From NCBI RefSeq assembly GCF_009749385.1, contig NZ_WBIN01000002.1, forward strand, positions 1-64,000: a stretch of DNA of 64,000 bases, written 5' to 3'. Below the pieces are notes generated by a model. It was not told the origin of the DNA, ran no database searches, and saw only the letters and a list, made by a program, of their open reading frames with translations. The translations under genes were made by a program, and so were the position numbers. Origin of the DNA: Agromyces allii. Lineage in GTDB: Bacteria; Actinomycetota; Actinomycetes; Actinomycetales; Microbacteriaceae. Of the stretch, positions 14,976 to 22,570 are shown piece by piece; within the stretch, counting starts at the first letter, position 1, and every line of letters starts with the position of its first letter.

Positions 14976-16513
14976 TGACCGTCGCCAGAACGCATGCGGT
15001 CGCCCTGCTCGGGCTCACGGGCTCGATCGTCGAGGTCGAGGCCGACCTGTCGGCCCAGCTTCCGGGCTTCTCGATCATCGGCCTGCCCGATGCCGCGCTC
15101 GGCGAGGCGCGTGAACGTGTGCGCGCCGCCGCCGTGAACGCCGGCTGCCCGCTGCCGCAGCGCAAGCTCACCGTGAACCTCTCGCCCGCGGCACTGCCGA
15201 AGCACGGCTCGGGGTTCGACCTGGCGATCGCGGTCGCCTGCCTCGCCGCTGCAGGCGAGGTGTCCGTCGAGTCCGTCGCCCGGGTCGTGCACCTCGGCGA
15301 GCTCGGCCTCGACGGTCGCCTGCGACCGATCGACGGCATCCTGCCCGCCGTGCTCGCGGCCGTCCGGGCGGGCCATCGGACGGTGATGGTGCCGAGGGCG
15401 AACGCCGACGAGGCAGGTCTCGTACCCGACGTGACGATCATCGGCGTGGTCTCGCTGCTCGACGCGGCGATCCACCACGGCGGCCGGTTCGACGCGCGCG
15501 AGGTCGATGCCGTTGCCTCGGTTCGCACCGAGCACCAGGGCATGGCGGAGGCATCCGGCGATCTCGCGGATGTCGCGGGCAACGCCGACGCGATCGACGC
15601 GCTGCTCGCGGCGGCCGCCGGTGGGCACCACCTCTCCATGATCGGCCCGCCGGGGGCGGGCAAGACCATGCTCGCGTCGCGGCTGCCAGGCATCCTGCCC
15701 GATCTCGACGCCGACGCGGCCCTCGAGGTGTCGTGCCTGCGCTCGCTCTCAGGGCAACAGGTCGGATCGGGCCTGTCGTTCCGGCCGCCGTTCGAGGCGC
15801 CGCACCACACCGCGACCGCCGCGGCCATGGTCGGCGGCGGCAGTCGGCTCATCCGACCGGGTGCCGCCGCGCGTGCATCGCACGGAGTGCTCTTCCTCGA
15901 CGAGGCGCCGGAGTTCCCGGCCGCGGTGCTCGACGTGCTCCGTCAGCCGCTCGAGTCGGGCACGATCAGCATCCATCGGGCGAACGCCGTCGCGAGCTTC
16001 CCCGCACGATTCCAGCTCGTGATCGCCGCGAATCCGTGCCCCTGCGGGCTCGACGGCACCGCAGAGTGCACGTGCCCGCCGAACACCAGGCGGCGATACC
16101 TCGCACGCATCTCGGGGCCGCTGCTCGATCGCATCGACCTGCAGCTCAAGGTGCCGCGACTGTCCGCGGCGCACCTTCGGGGTGCGAGCGACCGGCCGGG
16201 CATGACGAGCGCCGAGGCTCGGGCGAAGGTCGCCGAAGCGCGTGCGACCGCGGCCGAGCGGCTTCGAGGCACACCCTGGCGCACCAACGCGCAGATGCCC
16301 GGGCCGTGGCTTCGCGGCGCCGGACGGCTCCACCCCGGAGGGCACGCGACCGCCGCGCTCGATCGATCGCTCGAACGCGGCGGCATCACCATGCGCGGCT
16401 ACGATCGGGTGCTCAAGACCGCGTGGACCCTCGCCGACCTCGCCGGAGCGGCACGGCCCGATGCGGGACACATCGGCAACGCGCTCTTCTTCCGTCAGGG
16501 TTTCGGGCGATGA
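14975..16513 (+). CDS. comM: ComM/YifB family AAA+ helicase-like protein (Mg-chelatase-like)
   Basis: In naturally transformable bacteria ComM promotes branch migration during uptake-linked recombination. The 512-residue protein has the N-terminal ChlI-like domain (PGFSIIGLPDAAL, TVNLSPAALPK). The AAA+ Walker A GPPGAGKTML follows near residue 226, the Walker B LFLDEAPEFP comes next, and a C-terminal Mg-chelatase domain with an ANPCPCG cysteine cluster ends it. It overlaps dprA by 4 nt, so yraN, comM and dprA form one operon. The downstream gene is interrupted here, but comM itself is intact. Confidence 0.93.
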   Translation: MTVARTHAVALLGLTGSIVEVEADLSAQLPGFSIIGLPDAALGEARERVRAAAVNAGCPLPQRKLTVNLSPAALPKHGSGFDLAIAVACLAAAGEVSVESVARVVHLGELGLDGRLRPIDGILPAVLAAVRAGHRTVMVPRANADEAGLVPDVTIIGVVSLLDAAIHHGGRFDAREVDAVASVRTEHQGMAEASGDLADVAGNADAIDALLAAAAGGHHLSMIGPPGAGKTMLASRLPGILPDLDADAALEVSCLRSLSGQQVGSGLSFRPPFEAPHHTATAAAMVGGGSRLIRPGAAARASHGVLFLDEAPEFPAAVLDVLRQPLESGTISIHRANAVASFPARFQLVIAANPCPCGLDGTAECTCPPNTRRRYLARISGPLLDRIDLQLKVPRLSAAHLRGASDRPGMTSAEARAKVAEARATAAERLRGTPWRTNAQMPGPWLRGAGRLHPGGHATAALDRSLERGGITMRGYDRVLKTAWTLADLAGAARPDAGHIGNALFFRQGFGR

Positions 16514-17379
16514 GCGCCGTGGAGCGTGCCGAGCGGCACCTGCGTTCCGAGTTCGCGGCGGTCCGACCCGACCGCCCCGCGCGGCCCGATCGGGCGCCCG
16601 ATGAGCTGCTCGGGGGTGCCGCGCCCGTCGCGCCGGGCGCGCCGGTCTCCGAGACCGCGTCCGAAGCCGTCGCCGAGGTCGATGCATTCGCTCGGGCGAT
16701 CCTCGGAACACTCGCCGAACCCGGCGACGGCACGCTCGGGCGCCTCGTCGCCGTGCTCGGGACGGTGCGCACGGTCGATCTCCTGCTCGAGCGCGCACCC
16801 GTGGAACGGTTCATCGACGCGGTCGACGCCGCGGGGGAGCACCTGACGACGAACGACCTCGAGACAGCCCTCGCGAGGTGGACGCCGCGCATCGACCATC
16901 CGGCGTTCGTTCGCGGCCTCGCCCAGGCGGCGCGCGTCGACGCCACCTTCATCGTGCCGGGCGACGCCTGCTGGCCGGCTGGAGTCGACGACCTCGGCGC
17001 ACATGCGCCGCTCGGGCTCTGGGTCCGCGGCGACCCCGCGGTCCTTCGGCCCGCGCCGCCCGCGGTCGCCCTGGTGGGAGCGCGCGCCGCGACCGGGTAC
17101 GGCGAGCACGTGACCATGGAGATCTCGGCGGGGCTCGCCGACCGCGGGGTGACCGTCGTCTCCGGAGGCGCCTACGGCATCGACGGCATGGCGCACCGCG
17201 CGGCACTCGCGAGCGGCGGCACGACGATCGCGTTCCTCGCGGGCGGGGTCGACCGCTTCTACCCGGCCGGGCACGACGGGCTGCTGCAGCGCATCGCCGA
17301 GACCGGCGCGGTCGTGTCGGAGCTCCCGTGCGGCGCCTCGCCCACGAAGTGGCGCTTCCTGCAGCGGAATCCGCAATAA
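16510..17379 (+). pseudogene. dprA: dprA, 5' part, truncated by the integrated element
   Basis: DprA loads RecA onto incoming single-stranded DNA. This part encodes 289 residues: an N-terminal extension, a helical region, and most of the Rossmann-like core (VALVGARAATGYG, VVSGGAYGIDGMAH, GGVDRFYP, SELPCG). It then breaks at FLQRN, where two element-derived codons and TAA follow. The missing third of the gene lies 9 kb away at 26448-26920. Joining 17371 to 26448 gives a continuous 444-codon frame. The truncated protein lacks the end of the core and the winged-helix tail, so it is probably inactive until the element excises. Confidence 0.93.
17362..17371. other. attL core repeat CAGCGGAATC
   Basis: Ten-base direct repeat shared with 26438-26447. 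The left copy is in frame with dprA (Gln-Arg-Asn and the first base of the next codon). Element sequence starts at 17372. Confidence 0.85.
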
Positions 17380-17384
17380 GTGGG

Positions 17385-17555
17385 TCAGGCGCCGCCGCGT
17401 GTAAACGGGTCGGCGAGGCTTACCGCGCCATGCGCAGGGCAGACAAGAGCGACGCGGAGACTCGCGCGCTCGGGCAGGATCTCACGGTCGAGTTCGCCGC
17501 CGCATCTCGGGCAGAAGGGCCCTGAGGGGAGGCCGTCGGCGTCGATATCGCTCAT
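17385..17555 (-). CDS. Small zinc-ribbon protein (56 aa), element-encoded
   Basis: A 56-residue protein with two knuckles, FCPRCGG near residue 15 and VCPAHG near residue 40, a likely zinc ribbon of C-x2-C / C-x2-H type. The next gene upstream on the same strand ends 10 bp before it, so the two form a small operon that reads towards attL. The GGAGG in front of the ATG leaves only one base of spacing, so the start is uncertain. Function unknown; such ribbons in phage-like elements often bind DNA or act as small regulators. Confidence 0.55.
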   Translation of the reverse strand: MSDIDADGLPSGPFCPRCGGELDREILPERASLRVALVCPAHGAVSLADPFTRGGA

Positions 17556-17565
17556 GCCTCCGAGG

Positions 17566-17787
17566 CTATCCCGCGGTCGGCCCGCGGTGCGCGGCATCCC
17601 ACGCGAGCGCGCGGCGGACACCGACGAGCATCGCCTCGCGCGTCCCGGCGTTGACGAGATCGAGGTCGCCACGAATGACGCGAACCGGTGCGCTCGGGGA
17701 GACCTCGAACTCAACGACGAGTTCGCGGCCGTCCTCGGCGGTGAACTTGATCGCGACGCGCGCGAGCGCCGGGCGCGGTGAGCTCAT
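17566..17787 (-). CDS. Hypothetical 73-aa protein, element-encoded
   Basis: Predicted beta-rich N-terminal half (VAIKFTAEDGRELVVEFEVS) and a helical C terminus. I do not recognise a family. It is transcribed away from the 38-aa gene at 17938, with a palindrome CGCGTAA-N7-TTACGCG between them, and is followed 10 bp later by the zinc-ribbon gene. No clear ribosome site precedes the ATG. Coding is supported by codon pattern and tight spacing only. Confidence 0.5.
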   Translation of the reverse strand: MSSPRPALARVAIKFTAEDGRELVVEFEVSPSAPVRVIRGDLDLVNAGTREAMLVGVRRALAWDAAHRGPTAG

Positions 17788-17831
17788 GCGACGAGGATCG
17801 CACGGGCCGCCGACGTCGCCGTGAGCGGAGC

Positions 17832-17852
17832 CGCGTAAGAGCGTTTTACGCG
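17832..17852. promoter_or_regulatory. Palindrome CGCGTAA-N7-TTACGCG, candidate operator
   Basis: Perfect 7-bp arms in the divergent region between the genes at 17787 (minus) and 17938 (plus), ending 14 bp before a consensus -35 box. Its position suits a repressor or activator site controlling early genes of the element. No repressor gene could be identified. Confidence 0.45.
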
Positions 17853-17866
17853 ACCTGATCTGCGAT

Positions 17867-17895
17867 TTGACGCGGGGCGGGGTCGCGCTTAATAC
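17867..17895 (+). promoter_or_regulatory. Near-consensus promoter TTGACG-N17-TAATAC
   Basis: -35 TTGACG (17867-17872), exactly 17 bp, then -10 TAATAC (17890-17895). This is the best sigma-70-type promoter seen in the window. Expected start near 17902, about 35 nt before the 38-aa gene. Confidence 0.75.
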
Positions 17896-17937
17896 TGAGC
17901 TCGGCGCGGCCACACTGGCCGGTCAGGAGGGAACAAA

Positions 17938-18054
17938 ATGGACGACTTCGAGGGCGAGCTGAGCGCGTGGGCGATCGAGACGGACGCCGAGGGGCGCCGC
18001 CGAGCGGTCTGGGGCGACGGGTCGTATTCGTACTGCATCCCCGCCGCGGCGTGA
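17938..18054 (+). CDS. 38-aa microprotein with strong expression signals
   Basis: A short open frame with an AGGAGGG site 6 nt before its ATG, driven by the TTGACG/TAATAC promoter and closed by a terminator that begins two bases after its stop. The product is small, acidic at the N terminus (MDDFEGELSAWAIE), with three arginines in the middle, aromatic residues in the second half and a single cysteine. It has no membrane segment. No family is recognised. The isolated, strongly expressed single-gene unit suggests a regulator, antirepressor, excision factor or packaging/RM inhibitor, but none of these can be shown from sequence. Confidence 0.65.
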   Translation: MDDFEGELSAWAIETDAEGRRRAVWGDGSYSYCIPAAA

Positions 18055-18055
18055 G

Positions 18056-18092
18056 GCGAGGCCGGAACTAGGACTAGTAGCTCCGGCCTCGC
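18056..18092 (+). terminator. Hairpin terminator of the 38-aa gene
   Basis: Perfect 11-bp arms GCGAGGCCGGA and TCCGGCCTCGC around a 15-nt loop, starting two bases after the stop codon. Confidence 0.8.
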
Positions 18093-18102
18093 TCACAGGC
18101 TA

Positions 18103-18140
18103 CCGAGAGGCCTCCCGTATCCACGGACGGGGCCTCTCGG
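18103..18140. terminator. Second hairpin, CCGAGAGGCC / GGCCTCTCGG
   Basis: Perfect 10-bp arms around an 18-nt loop, 10 bp after the first terminator. Likely a tandem insulating terminator or a structured RNA end. Confidence 0.6.
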
Positions 18141-18307
18141 CGTCCGCGGCGCTCTGCGCCTCTCTGAGGCACGATCGCGGGCCGGACGGCCGACGATGCC
18201 TCGGACGACGTGAACGGCCGCGAGTGAGGCGCTCAGATTTAACTAGGGCCGGGCGGGGCCCCCGTGGGGAGCGGGAGCGCTCGGTTGAGGCGGGCTGAGT
18301 CCCGGCG

Positions 18308-18412
18308 GTGACGGAAGTGACGAAAGTTCCGTCACTTCCCTATTCTCCGCTTGAGAGAGAGACGCCTTAGAGGGGGAATGGTAAGTGACGGAACTTTCGT
18401 CACCTTCGTCAC
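18308..18412. repeat. Inverted repeat of 30-bp arms rich in GTGACG units
   Basis: Left arm 18308-18337 and right arm 18383-18412 are reverse complements with two mismatches, separated by 45 bp. Each arm contains two or three GTGACG/CGTCAC units, and its inner part is itself a dyad (GTGACG-N7-CGTCAC at 18318-18336). Iterated short motifs in a dyad are typical of replication origins, initiator-binding sites or phage operators. It sits upstream of the restriction-modification genes. Confidence 0.7.
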
Positions 18413-18528
18413 TCCGGCGGCCCGGGCCTCCTCCGCCCGGCGCTCGCGCGAGAAGCTGAGCGGGTGCCCGGGCCTCCCAGCTGGCGAGCCTGTCCGGTGG
18501 TGTCGTCGGTCGCATCTAGGGTGAGAGA

Positions 18529-20199
18529 GTGAAGCTACTTCCCGGCGATTCTGCTGACCTCCGTAAGGCGCGCGGAGCGTTCTTCACGCCGCCCGCGATT
18601 GCGGAGCACTTGGCTGAATGGGCGATTCGTGGCGACGCCGAGGCAAGCATCCTCGACCCGACGTGCGGGGAAGCAGTCTTCCTGATTGCGGCAGGCCAGG
18701 AGCTGAAGCGACTCGGTCGAACGGCAGGGGATCTCGATCGGCAGCTCTACGGAGTGGACCTACACGAGGGGTCGCTGGTTGAAGCGTCCGCCCTTCTCGA
18801 AGAGGAAGAGCTCGACGGGACGTTGATAGCGTCTGACTTCTTCGCGGTGAAAACGCCGGACATGCTCGATGCGCCGCTCCCATTCGTGGATGCCGTGATT
18901 GGCAACCCTCCGTTCGTCCGCTATCAGGAGCATGTCGGCTTGTCTCGACGGCTCTCCGTCGAGGCGGCGCTCCGGCAGGGCGTCCGCCTGAGCGGGCTTG
19001 CGTCGTCGTGGGCGGCAAGTCTGGTTCACTCGGCGGGCTTCCTGAAACCGGACGGCCGACTCGCAATGGTGCTTCCGGCCGAGTTGCTGACTGTCGGGTA
19101 TGCCGAACCCATCCGCGCGTGGCTTCGGTCACGGTTTGAGCGCGTCAGCCTCGTTCTGTTCGAGCGGCTCCAGTTCGAAGATGCGCTTGCGGACGTCGTG
19201 CTTCTGCTCGCCGAAGGGCGCGGCGGGTGCGATGCCTTCTCGCTCTATCACGTCGAGTCGTCGGAGGATCTCGCGCAGATCCGGCCGTACATGCACACGA
19301 ACGTCACGCCTCCGACTTCCGGGAAGTGGACGGACATTCTCGTTCCGAAGAAGCAGCGTGGTCTTTACCGCGAGGTCGTGACGAATCACTTCACGGCGCT
19401 CGGAGATTACGGGCGGATCGAACTCGGAGCGGTGACCGGTGCGAACTCGTTCTTCGCGATCTCCGAAGAGACGAGGAGCGAGTATGGCCTAACCGAGGAG
19501 CAGCTCGTCCGGATTAGCCCGCCGGGCACTCGCCACTTCCGGTCAGCGAACTTCACCGCGAAGGACTGGGTTGAGCTTCGTGATCGCGGTGAGCGCGTGT
19601 GGTTGTTCCGTCCTGACGCGAGAGACGATTCCGAGGCGCGCCAGTCGTACACGGCTCACGGCGAGGCGCAAGGCGTCGATCAGGCGTACAAATGCCAGAT
19701 TCGTTCGCCGTGGTGGCGTCCCCCGGTTGCAGCTCCGCCGGACCTCTTCTTTACCTACATGAGCCACAATTACCCGCGACTCATTACGAACTCGGCCAAG
19801 GTTGGCTTCCTCAACTCAATGCACGGCCTACGCATGAATTCGTTCGCGCCGGGTGAGGCGGCGGCGGCGCTCCCGCTGCTATGTCTGAACTCGGCGACGA
19901 TGCTGGGTGCTGAAATCAACGGACGTTCATACGGCGGCGGAATCCTCAAAATGGAGCCTCGGGAGGCGGCGTCTCTTCCTGTCCCCGGCCCAGAGATTCT
20001 CGCCGCAGCGTGGGCCGAGCTGAAGCCGATTAAGGCGAAGCTGGATCGTCAACTCGCGGCGGGCGAATGGACTGAGGTAGCAAAGCGCGTCGACGCCGCG
20101 GTCCTCGGCACGGGTGCCGGACTCGCCGAGCAAGAGATCGCCGAGCTACTGGAGGCGGCGCGGCAATTGCGCTCGCGACGCATGAGCCGTGGAGAATAA
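18529..20199 (+). CDS. N6-adenine DNA methyltransferase (restriction-modification)
   Basis: Predicted to methylate adenine in a specific DNA site and so protect the element and its host from the adjacent endonuclease. The 556-residue protein has the S-adenosylmethionine motif DPTCG (residues 43-47) and catalytic motif IV NPPF (126-129), in the gamma-class order, followed by a long C-terminal region that probably recognises the target. GTG start; TAGGGT lies 6 nt before it, so the mRNA is probably leaderless. The stop is 6 bp before the endonuclease GTG. Codon use is visibly less GC-biased than in host genes. Target sequence unknown. Confidence 0.88.
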   Translation: MKLLPGDSADLRKARGAFFTPPAIAEHLAEWAIRGDAEASILDPTCGEAVFLIAAGQELKRLGRTAGDLDRQLYGVDLHEGSLVEASALLEEEELDGTLIASDFFAVKTPDMLDAPLPFVDAVIGNPPFVRYQEHVGLSRRLSVEAALRQGVRLSGLASSWAASLVHSAGFLKPDGRLAMVLPAELLTVGYAEPIRAWLRSRFERVSLVLFERLQFEDALADVVLLLAEGRGGCDAFSLYHVESSEDLAQIRPYMHTNVTPPTSGKWTDILVPKKQRGLYREVVTNHFTALGDYGRIELGAVTGANSFFAISEETRSEYGLTEEQLVRISPPGTRHFRSANFTAKDWVELRDRGERVWLFRPDARDDSEARQSYTAHGEAQGVDQAYKCQIRSPWWRPPVAAPPDLFFTYMSHNYPRLITNSAKVGFLNSMHGLRMNSFAPGEAAAALPLLCLNSATMLGAEINGRSYGGGILKMEPREAASLPVPGPEILAAAWAELKPIKAKLDRQLAAGEWTEVAKRVDAAVLGTGAGLAEQEIAELLEAARQLRSRRMSRGE

Positions 20200-20205
20200 G
20201 CATTC

Positions 20206-21216
20206 GTGACCGATATCGCACTTGACGACGCCGCCGAGTCAGCCTCTGAGGCGACCGATCCCAGGAAGGCATCCCGCGACCCAGCCGATCAGGCGCGCGT
20301 CGAAGCCCTCGTCGGAAGTCCGGTCGAGAAGCTGCTGAAACTCAAGGAGCGCATTCAGAATGAGAATGTGCGCCAGTTTCGCGTAGTCGAGGTTGACTTC
20401 CTCGATCTGCTCTGGTCGATGGACATGTATCGTCGCGAGCATGTGATCCCGCGGACCCCTCGCAGCGTTGACGGCAAGGTCGACAAGGACGAGACAGGCG
20501 AGGGACTCTATCGAAGCAAGGGCAATTGGTTCTCGGAGATCATGGCTCTGATCCTCGGCAACAAGACGACGAGCAAGCTCGCCCCGAGGAGCCGAGTCAA
20601 GGGCTTCTCTCAGGAGCATCAGATCGACATTGCATGGCCGGACCGGGGAACAACGGTCCTCAGGGACCCCTTGATTTGTTGCGAGGCGAAGCTCACCGGT
20701 GCGCCGGGGGTGAAGGGTGGTAAGCCGCGCGGCGGACTCGCGGATTGGTCGAATCGGCGTAAGGAGCTCAAGTTCCAGGCGACCGATCTCAAGCTTGCGC
20801 GGCACGAGGCGAGCACAAGCATCCATCATTGGAATGCATGGCGGAAGAAGGCCGATCCTCGCGTCTTCACGCTCTGGGCGGCGCGCCTCGAAGACACCTC
20901 CGGCAAGGGCGAGGAGTCGAAGCAGTACAAGCGCATGATCCGTGAGGCACAGAACTTGACAGCGACCTATTCAGACGGGGTCGGCATCTATGCGTTCAAG
21001 GCGGACGATACCGCTGGGCGCTACGTCCCTGTGTCTGTGGCCGTCGACGCCGCTGGTCGGGTTACGACGCTTGACGAGGTTCTCGACGAGATCGCGGGTG
21101 AGATCAAGGAACGCATGGAGGAGCACGGGAACCGAGTGCCGCCGGCTCGGTCCGCGAGTCCCTCTTCGCGGATCGATCCGGAGGACGAGGGACCCGAGCG
21201 CCTCACGCTGATCTAG
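20206..21216 (+). CDS. Putative type II restriction endonuclease, PD-(D/E)xK fold
   Basis: A 336-residue protein directly behind the methyltransferase. Candidate catalytic residues are E111 (in NWFSEIMALIL), D141 (EHQIDIAW) and E160-x-K162 (LICCEAKLTG), which together fit the PD-(D/E)xK nuclease core. I recognise no specific endonuclease family, so the name rests on motif plus position. GTG start, with GGAG 11 nt upstream. The second half is Lys/Arg-rich and may bind DNA. It is followed by a strong terminator. If active, the pair would act as an addiction module that stabilises the element and as defence against other phages. Confidence 0.7.
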   Translation: MTDIALDDAAESASEATDPRKASRDPADQARVEALVGSPVEKLLKLKERIQNENVRQFRVVEVDFLDLLWSMDMYRREHVIPRTPRSVDGKVDKDETGEGLYRSKGNWFSEIMALILGNKTTSKLAPRSRVKGFSQEHQIDIAWPDRGTTVLRDPLICCEAKLTGAPGVKGGKPRGGLADWSNRRKELKFQATDLKLARHEASTSIHHWNAWRKKADPRVFTLWAARLEDTSGKGEESKQYKRMIREAQNLTATYSDGVGIYAFKADDTAGRYVPVSVAVDAAGRVTTLDEVLDEIAGEIKERMEEHGNRVPPARSASPSSRIDPEDEGPERLTLI

Positions 21217-21230
21217 CGTAGAAACGACAA

Positions 21231-21263
21231 AACGGCCCCGCTTCGGAGTGAAGCGGGGCCGTT
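21231..21263. terminator. Intrinsic terminator after the endonuclease gene
   Basis: Perfect 14-bp arms AACGGCCCCGCTTC and GAAGCGGGGCCGTT with a 5-nt loop, followed by CTGT. It lies between convergent genes and should work in both directions. Confidence 0.9.
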
Positions 21264-21286
21264 CTGTAGAGGCATTTAGGTTACGT

Positions 21287-21610
21287 TCACGTCACGCCGA
21301 ACGCACGAATGGCACGGGGAACGGCGTTAGAAATCGTTGAGGAGAGTCGCCAGTAGTTTCGCGATCCGGCGGAGCTCCCGCGTGTCGTAAGCGGCAGTGT
21401 CAGGAAGTAGTCGGCCGCAAAGCGGCGTGCGCGGGTCAGGGTCGGGTCGCGCCCGGCCGCGAGCACGGCCGCGCCGCAAACGCCGAGCTCGGCGACCTCG
21501 CGTGCGTCGAGCCTGAGCACCACACCGCGGACGGCGGCCTCGGCGGCAGTGAGGGAACTCCAGCCTTCGCCCGCGTGATCGACGAGGCCGCGGGCGATGC
21601 GTCGCGCCAT
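21287..21610 (-). CDS. Hypothetical protein downstream of small terminase; possible frameshift near the end
   Basis: A 107-residue frame whose ATG is 2 nt after the terS stop, so the genes are probably translated together. The first 70 residues look coding (AAEAAVRGVVLRLDAREVAELGV, then ARRFAADYFL). After residue 71 this frame becomes Ser/Thr/Arg-rich, whereas the -1 frame continues as a sensible helix (YDTRELRRIAKLLATLL) and stops at 21327. That could mean a programmed or accidental -1 frameshift near 21400, but no obvious slippery heptamer is present. No known family. Confidence 0.5.
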   Translation of the reverse strand: MARRIARGLVDHAGEGWSSLTAAEAAVRGVVLRLDAREVAELGVCGAAVLAAGRDPTLTRARRFAADYFLTLPLTTRGSSAGSRNYWRLSSTISNAVPRAIRAFGVT

Positions 21611-21612
21611 GC

Positions 21613-21951
21613 TCAGGCTGCCGGGAGGCCGTAGGAGCCGCGAGCACGGCCTCGGCGCTGGGGACGAGCGTCGTTCTCGTCGGGGATCCGCAGCGAGGCT
21701 AGGAGGCGCGAGAGGGCGACGCCCTGAGCCCTCGCCTCGACGAGGGCCGGATGGGCTTTTACGCCTTGTGGCGAGCTCACGGTGACCCCTTCAGCACAGA
21801 CGACAGCGTTCAGCGCGTCGAGACGATCGCGCACGCGGCAGGCTTCCAGGAGGAGCGCCGTCTCGTGAACGTCGAAGACGACGAAGTCGGTCAGCTCCTC
21901 CCAGAGCGCCGAGCCAGATGCGCCGAGATCGGCGGGCGTTGGCGTGGACAT
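21613..21951 (-). CDS. Phage terminase small subunit, P27-type
   Basis: A 112-residue protein resembling P27-family small terminases. The run GASGSALWEELTDF, ELTDFVVFDVHETALLLEACR with DRLDALN, and the stretch GVTVSSPQGVKAHPALVEAR with LASLRIP at the end fit the family. In a phage it selects the DNA to be packaged and recruits the large subunit. No large terminase is present, so the product would have to redirect a helper phage's enzyme, as described for other phage satellites. AGGA lies 10 nt before the ATG. It is followed by the 107-aa gene. Confidence 0.78.
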   Translation of the reverse strand: MSTPTPADLGASGSALWEELTDFVVFDVHETALLLEACRVRDRLDALNAVVCAEGVTVSSPQGVKAHPALVEARAQGVALSRLLASLRIPDENDARPQRRGRARGSYGLPAA

Positions 21952-22105
21952 AGGAGGTCGTTCCTTTCGGGTAGGTCGATTCGTTTCAGATCAGGCTCGG
22001 CCTGTGGCGCTATGCCTCTCCGAGCTAGAAGGGAGGGGCGGGAGGGGGGTCCTCCCCACGCCTCGCCGGAACTGAAGGGACAGCGGCAGTCGATATGGTC
22101 ATCGC

Positions 22106-22558
22106 ATGGCGTGGCTTACAGTGCTCGGGATCCTCGTTGAGGGCATCGGCCTCTTCCTCGCGGGGCGCGCGCTGCTCCGCGTATGGCGGGACGTTGCCGA
22201 CGGACGGTCGTTGCTAACGAACCGGAGCAAGACGAACTCCGCGGCAGTGTCCGGCACAGTCGGCCGCGTCCGGTCGCACGTCTATGCGCGGGTCGGTAGC
22301 GCAAACGAGACGACCGAGGAAGCCGTCATTGCTATTCGCTCGGAGCTGGATGCGATCTACCGGCGTCTCGACTTGGAGGCGGACACCCGGCAGGACGCAG
22401 ACGAGGCCCTGCGCCACGACGTTGACGCTCTGGGCCGCGCCGAGGACGCGAGGGAGCGGGACAAGGCGCGCGAGGATACCCGTGCGGCTGCGCTTGGCCT
22501 CTTTTGGGCGGTCGGCGGAATCTTGTTGCAACTGCTCGGCGGAGTTCTTGGCCTGTAA
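22106..22558 (+). CDS. Small membrane protein with coiled-coil middle, element-encoded
   Basis: A 150-residue protein with an N-terminal hydrophobic segment (residues about 3-25), a long charged helical middle rich in Arg, Asp and Glu (about 65-125), and a C-terminal hydrophobic segment (about 128-148). The two-anchor layout resembles some holin or phage-exclusion proteins, but no family is recognised. It is probably leaderless: TATGGT lies 6 nt before the ATG. It runs against the surrounding minus-strand genes and is followed 12 bp later by another plus-strand gene. Confidence 0.65.
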   Translation: MAWLTVLGILVEGIGLFLAGRALLRVWRDVADGRSLLTNRSKTNSAAVSGTVGRVRSHVYARVGSANETTEEAVIAIRSELDAIYRRLDLEADTRQDADEALRHDVDALGRAEDARERDKAREDTRAAALGLFWAVGGILLQLLGGVLGL

Positions 22559-22570
22559 GGGGCGTTTCGA

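Larger units (their letters stand above)
18055..18528. other. Non-coding region of the element: two hairpins and a large inverted repeat
   Basis: This 474-bp stretch holds the tandem terminators (18056-18140) and the GTGACG-rich inverted repeat (18308-18412). A minus-strand open frame at 18243-18515 spans the repeat but has proline/serine-rich, shadow-like composition, and I do not accept it. Elements of this kind often have a primase or replication gene here; none is visible. Confidence 0.6.

Noticed and set aside
18243-18515. Minus-strand open frame in the element's non-coding region
   Set aside because: Its translation is Pro/Ser/Gly-rich, runs through the terminal inverted repeat and has no ribosome site; the nucleotide repeats explain the region better.
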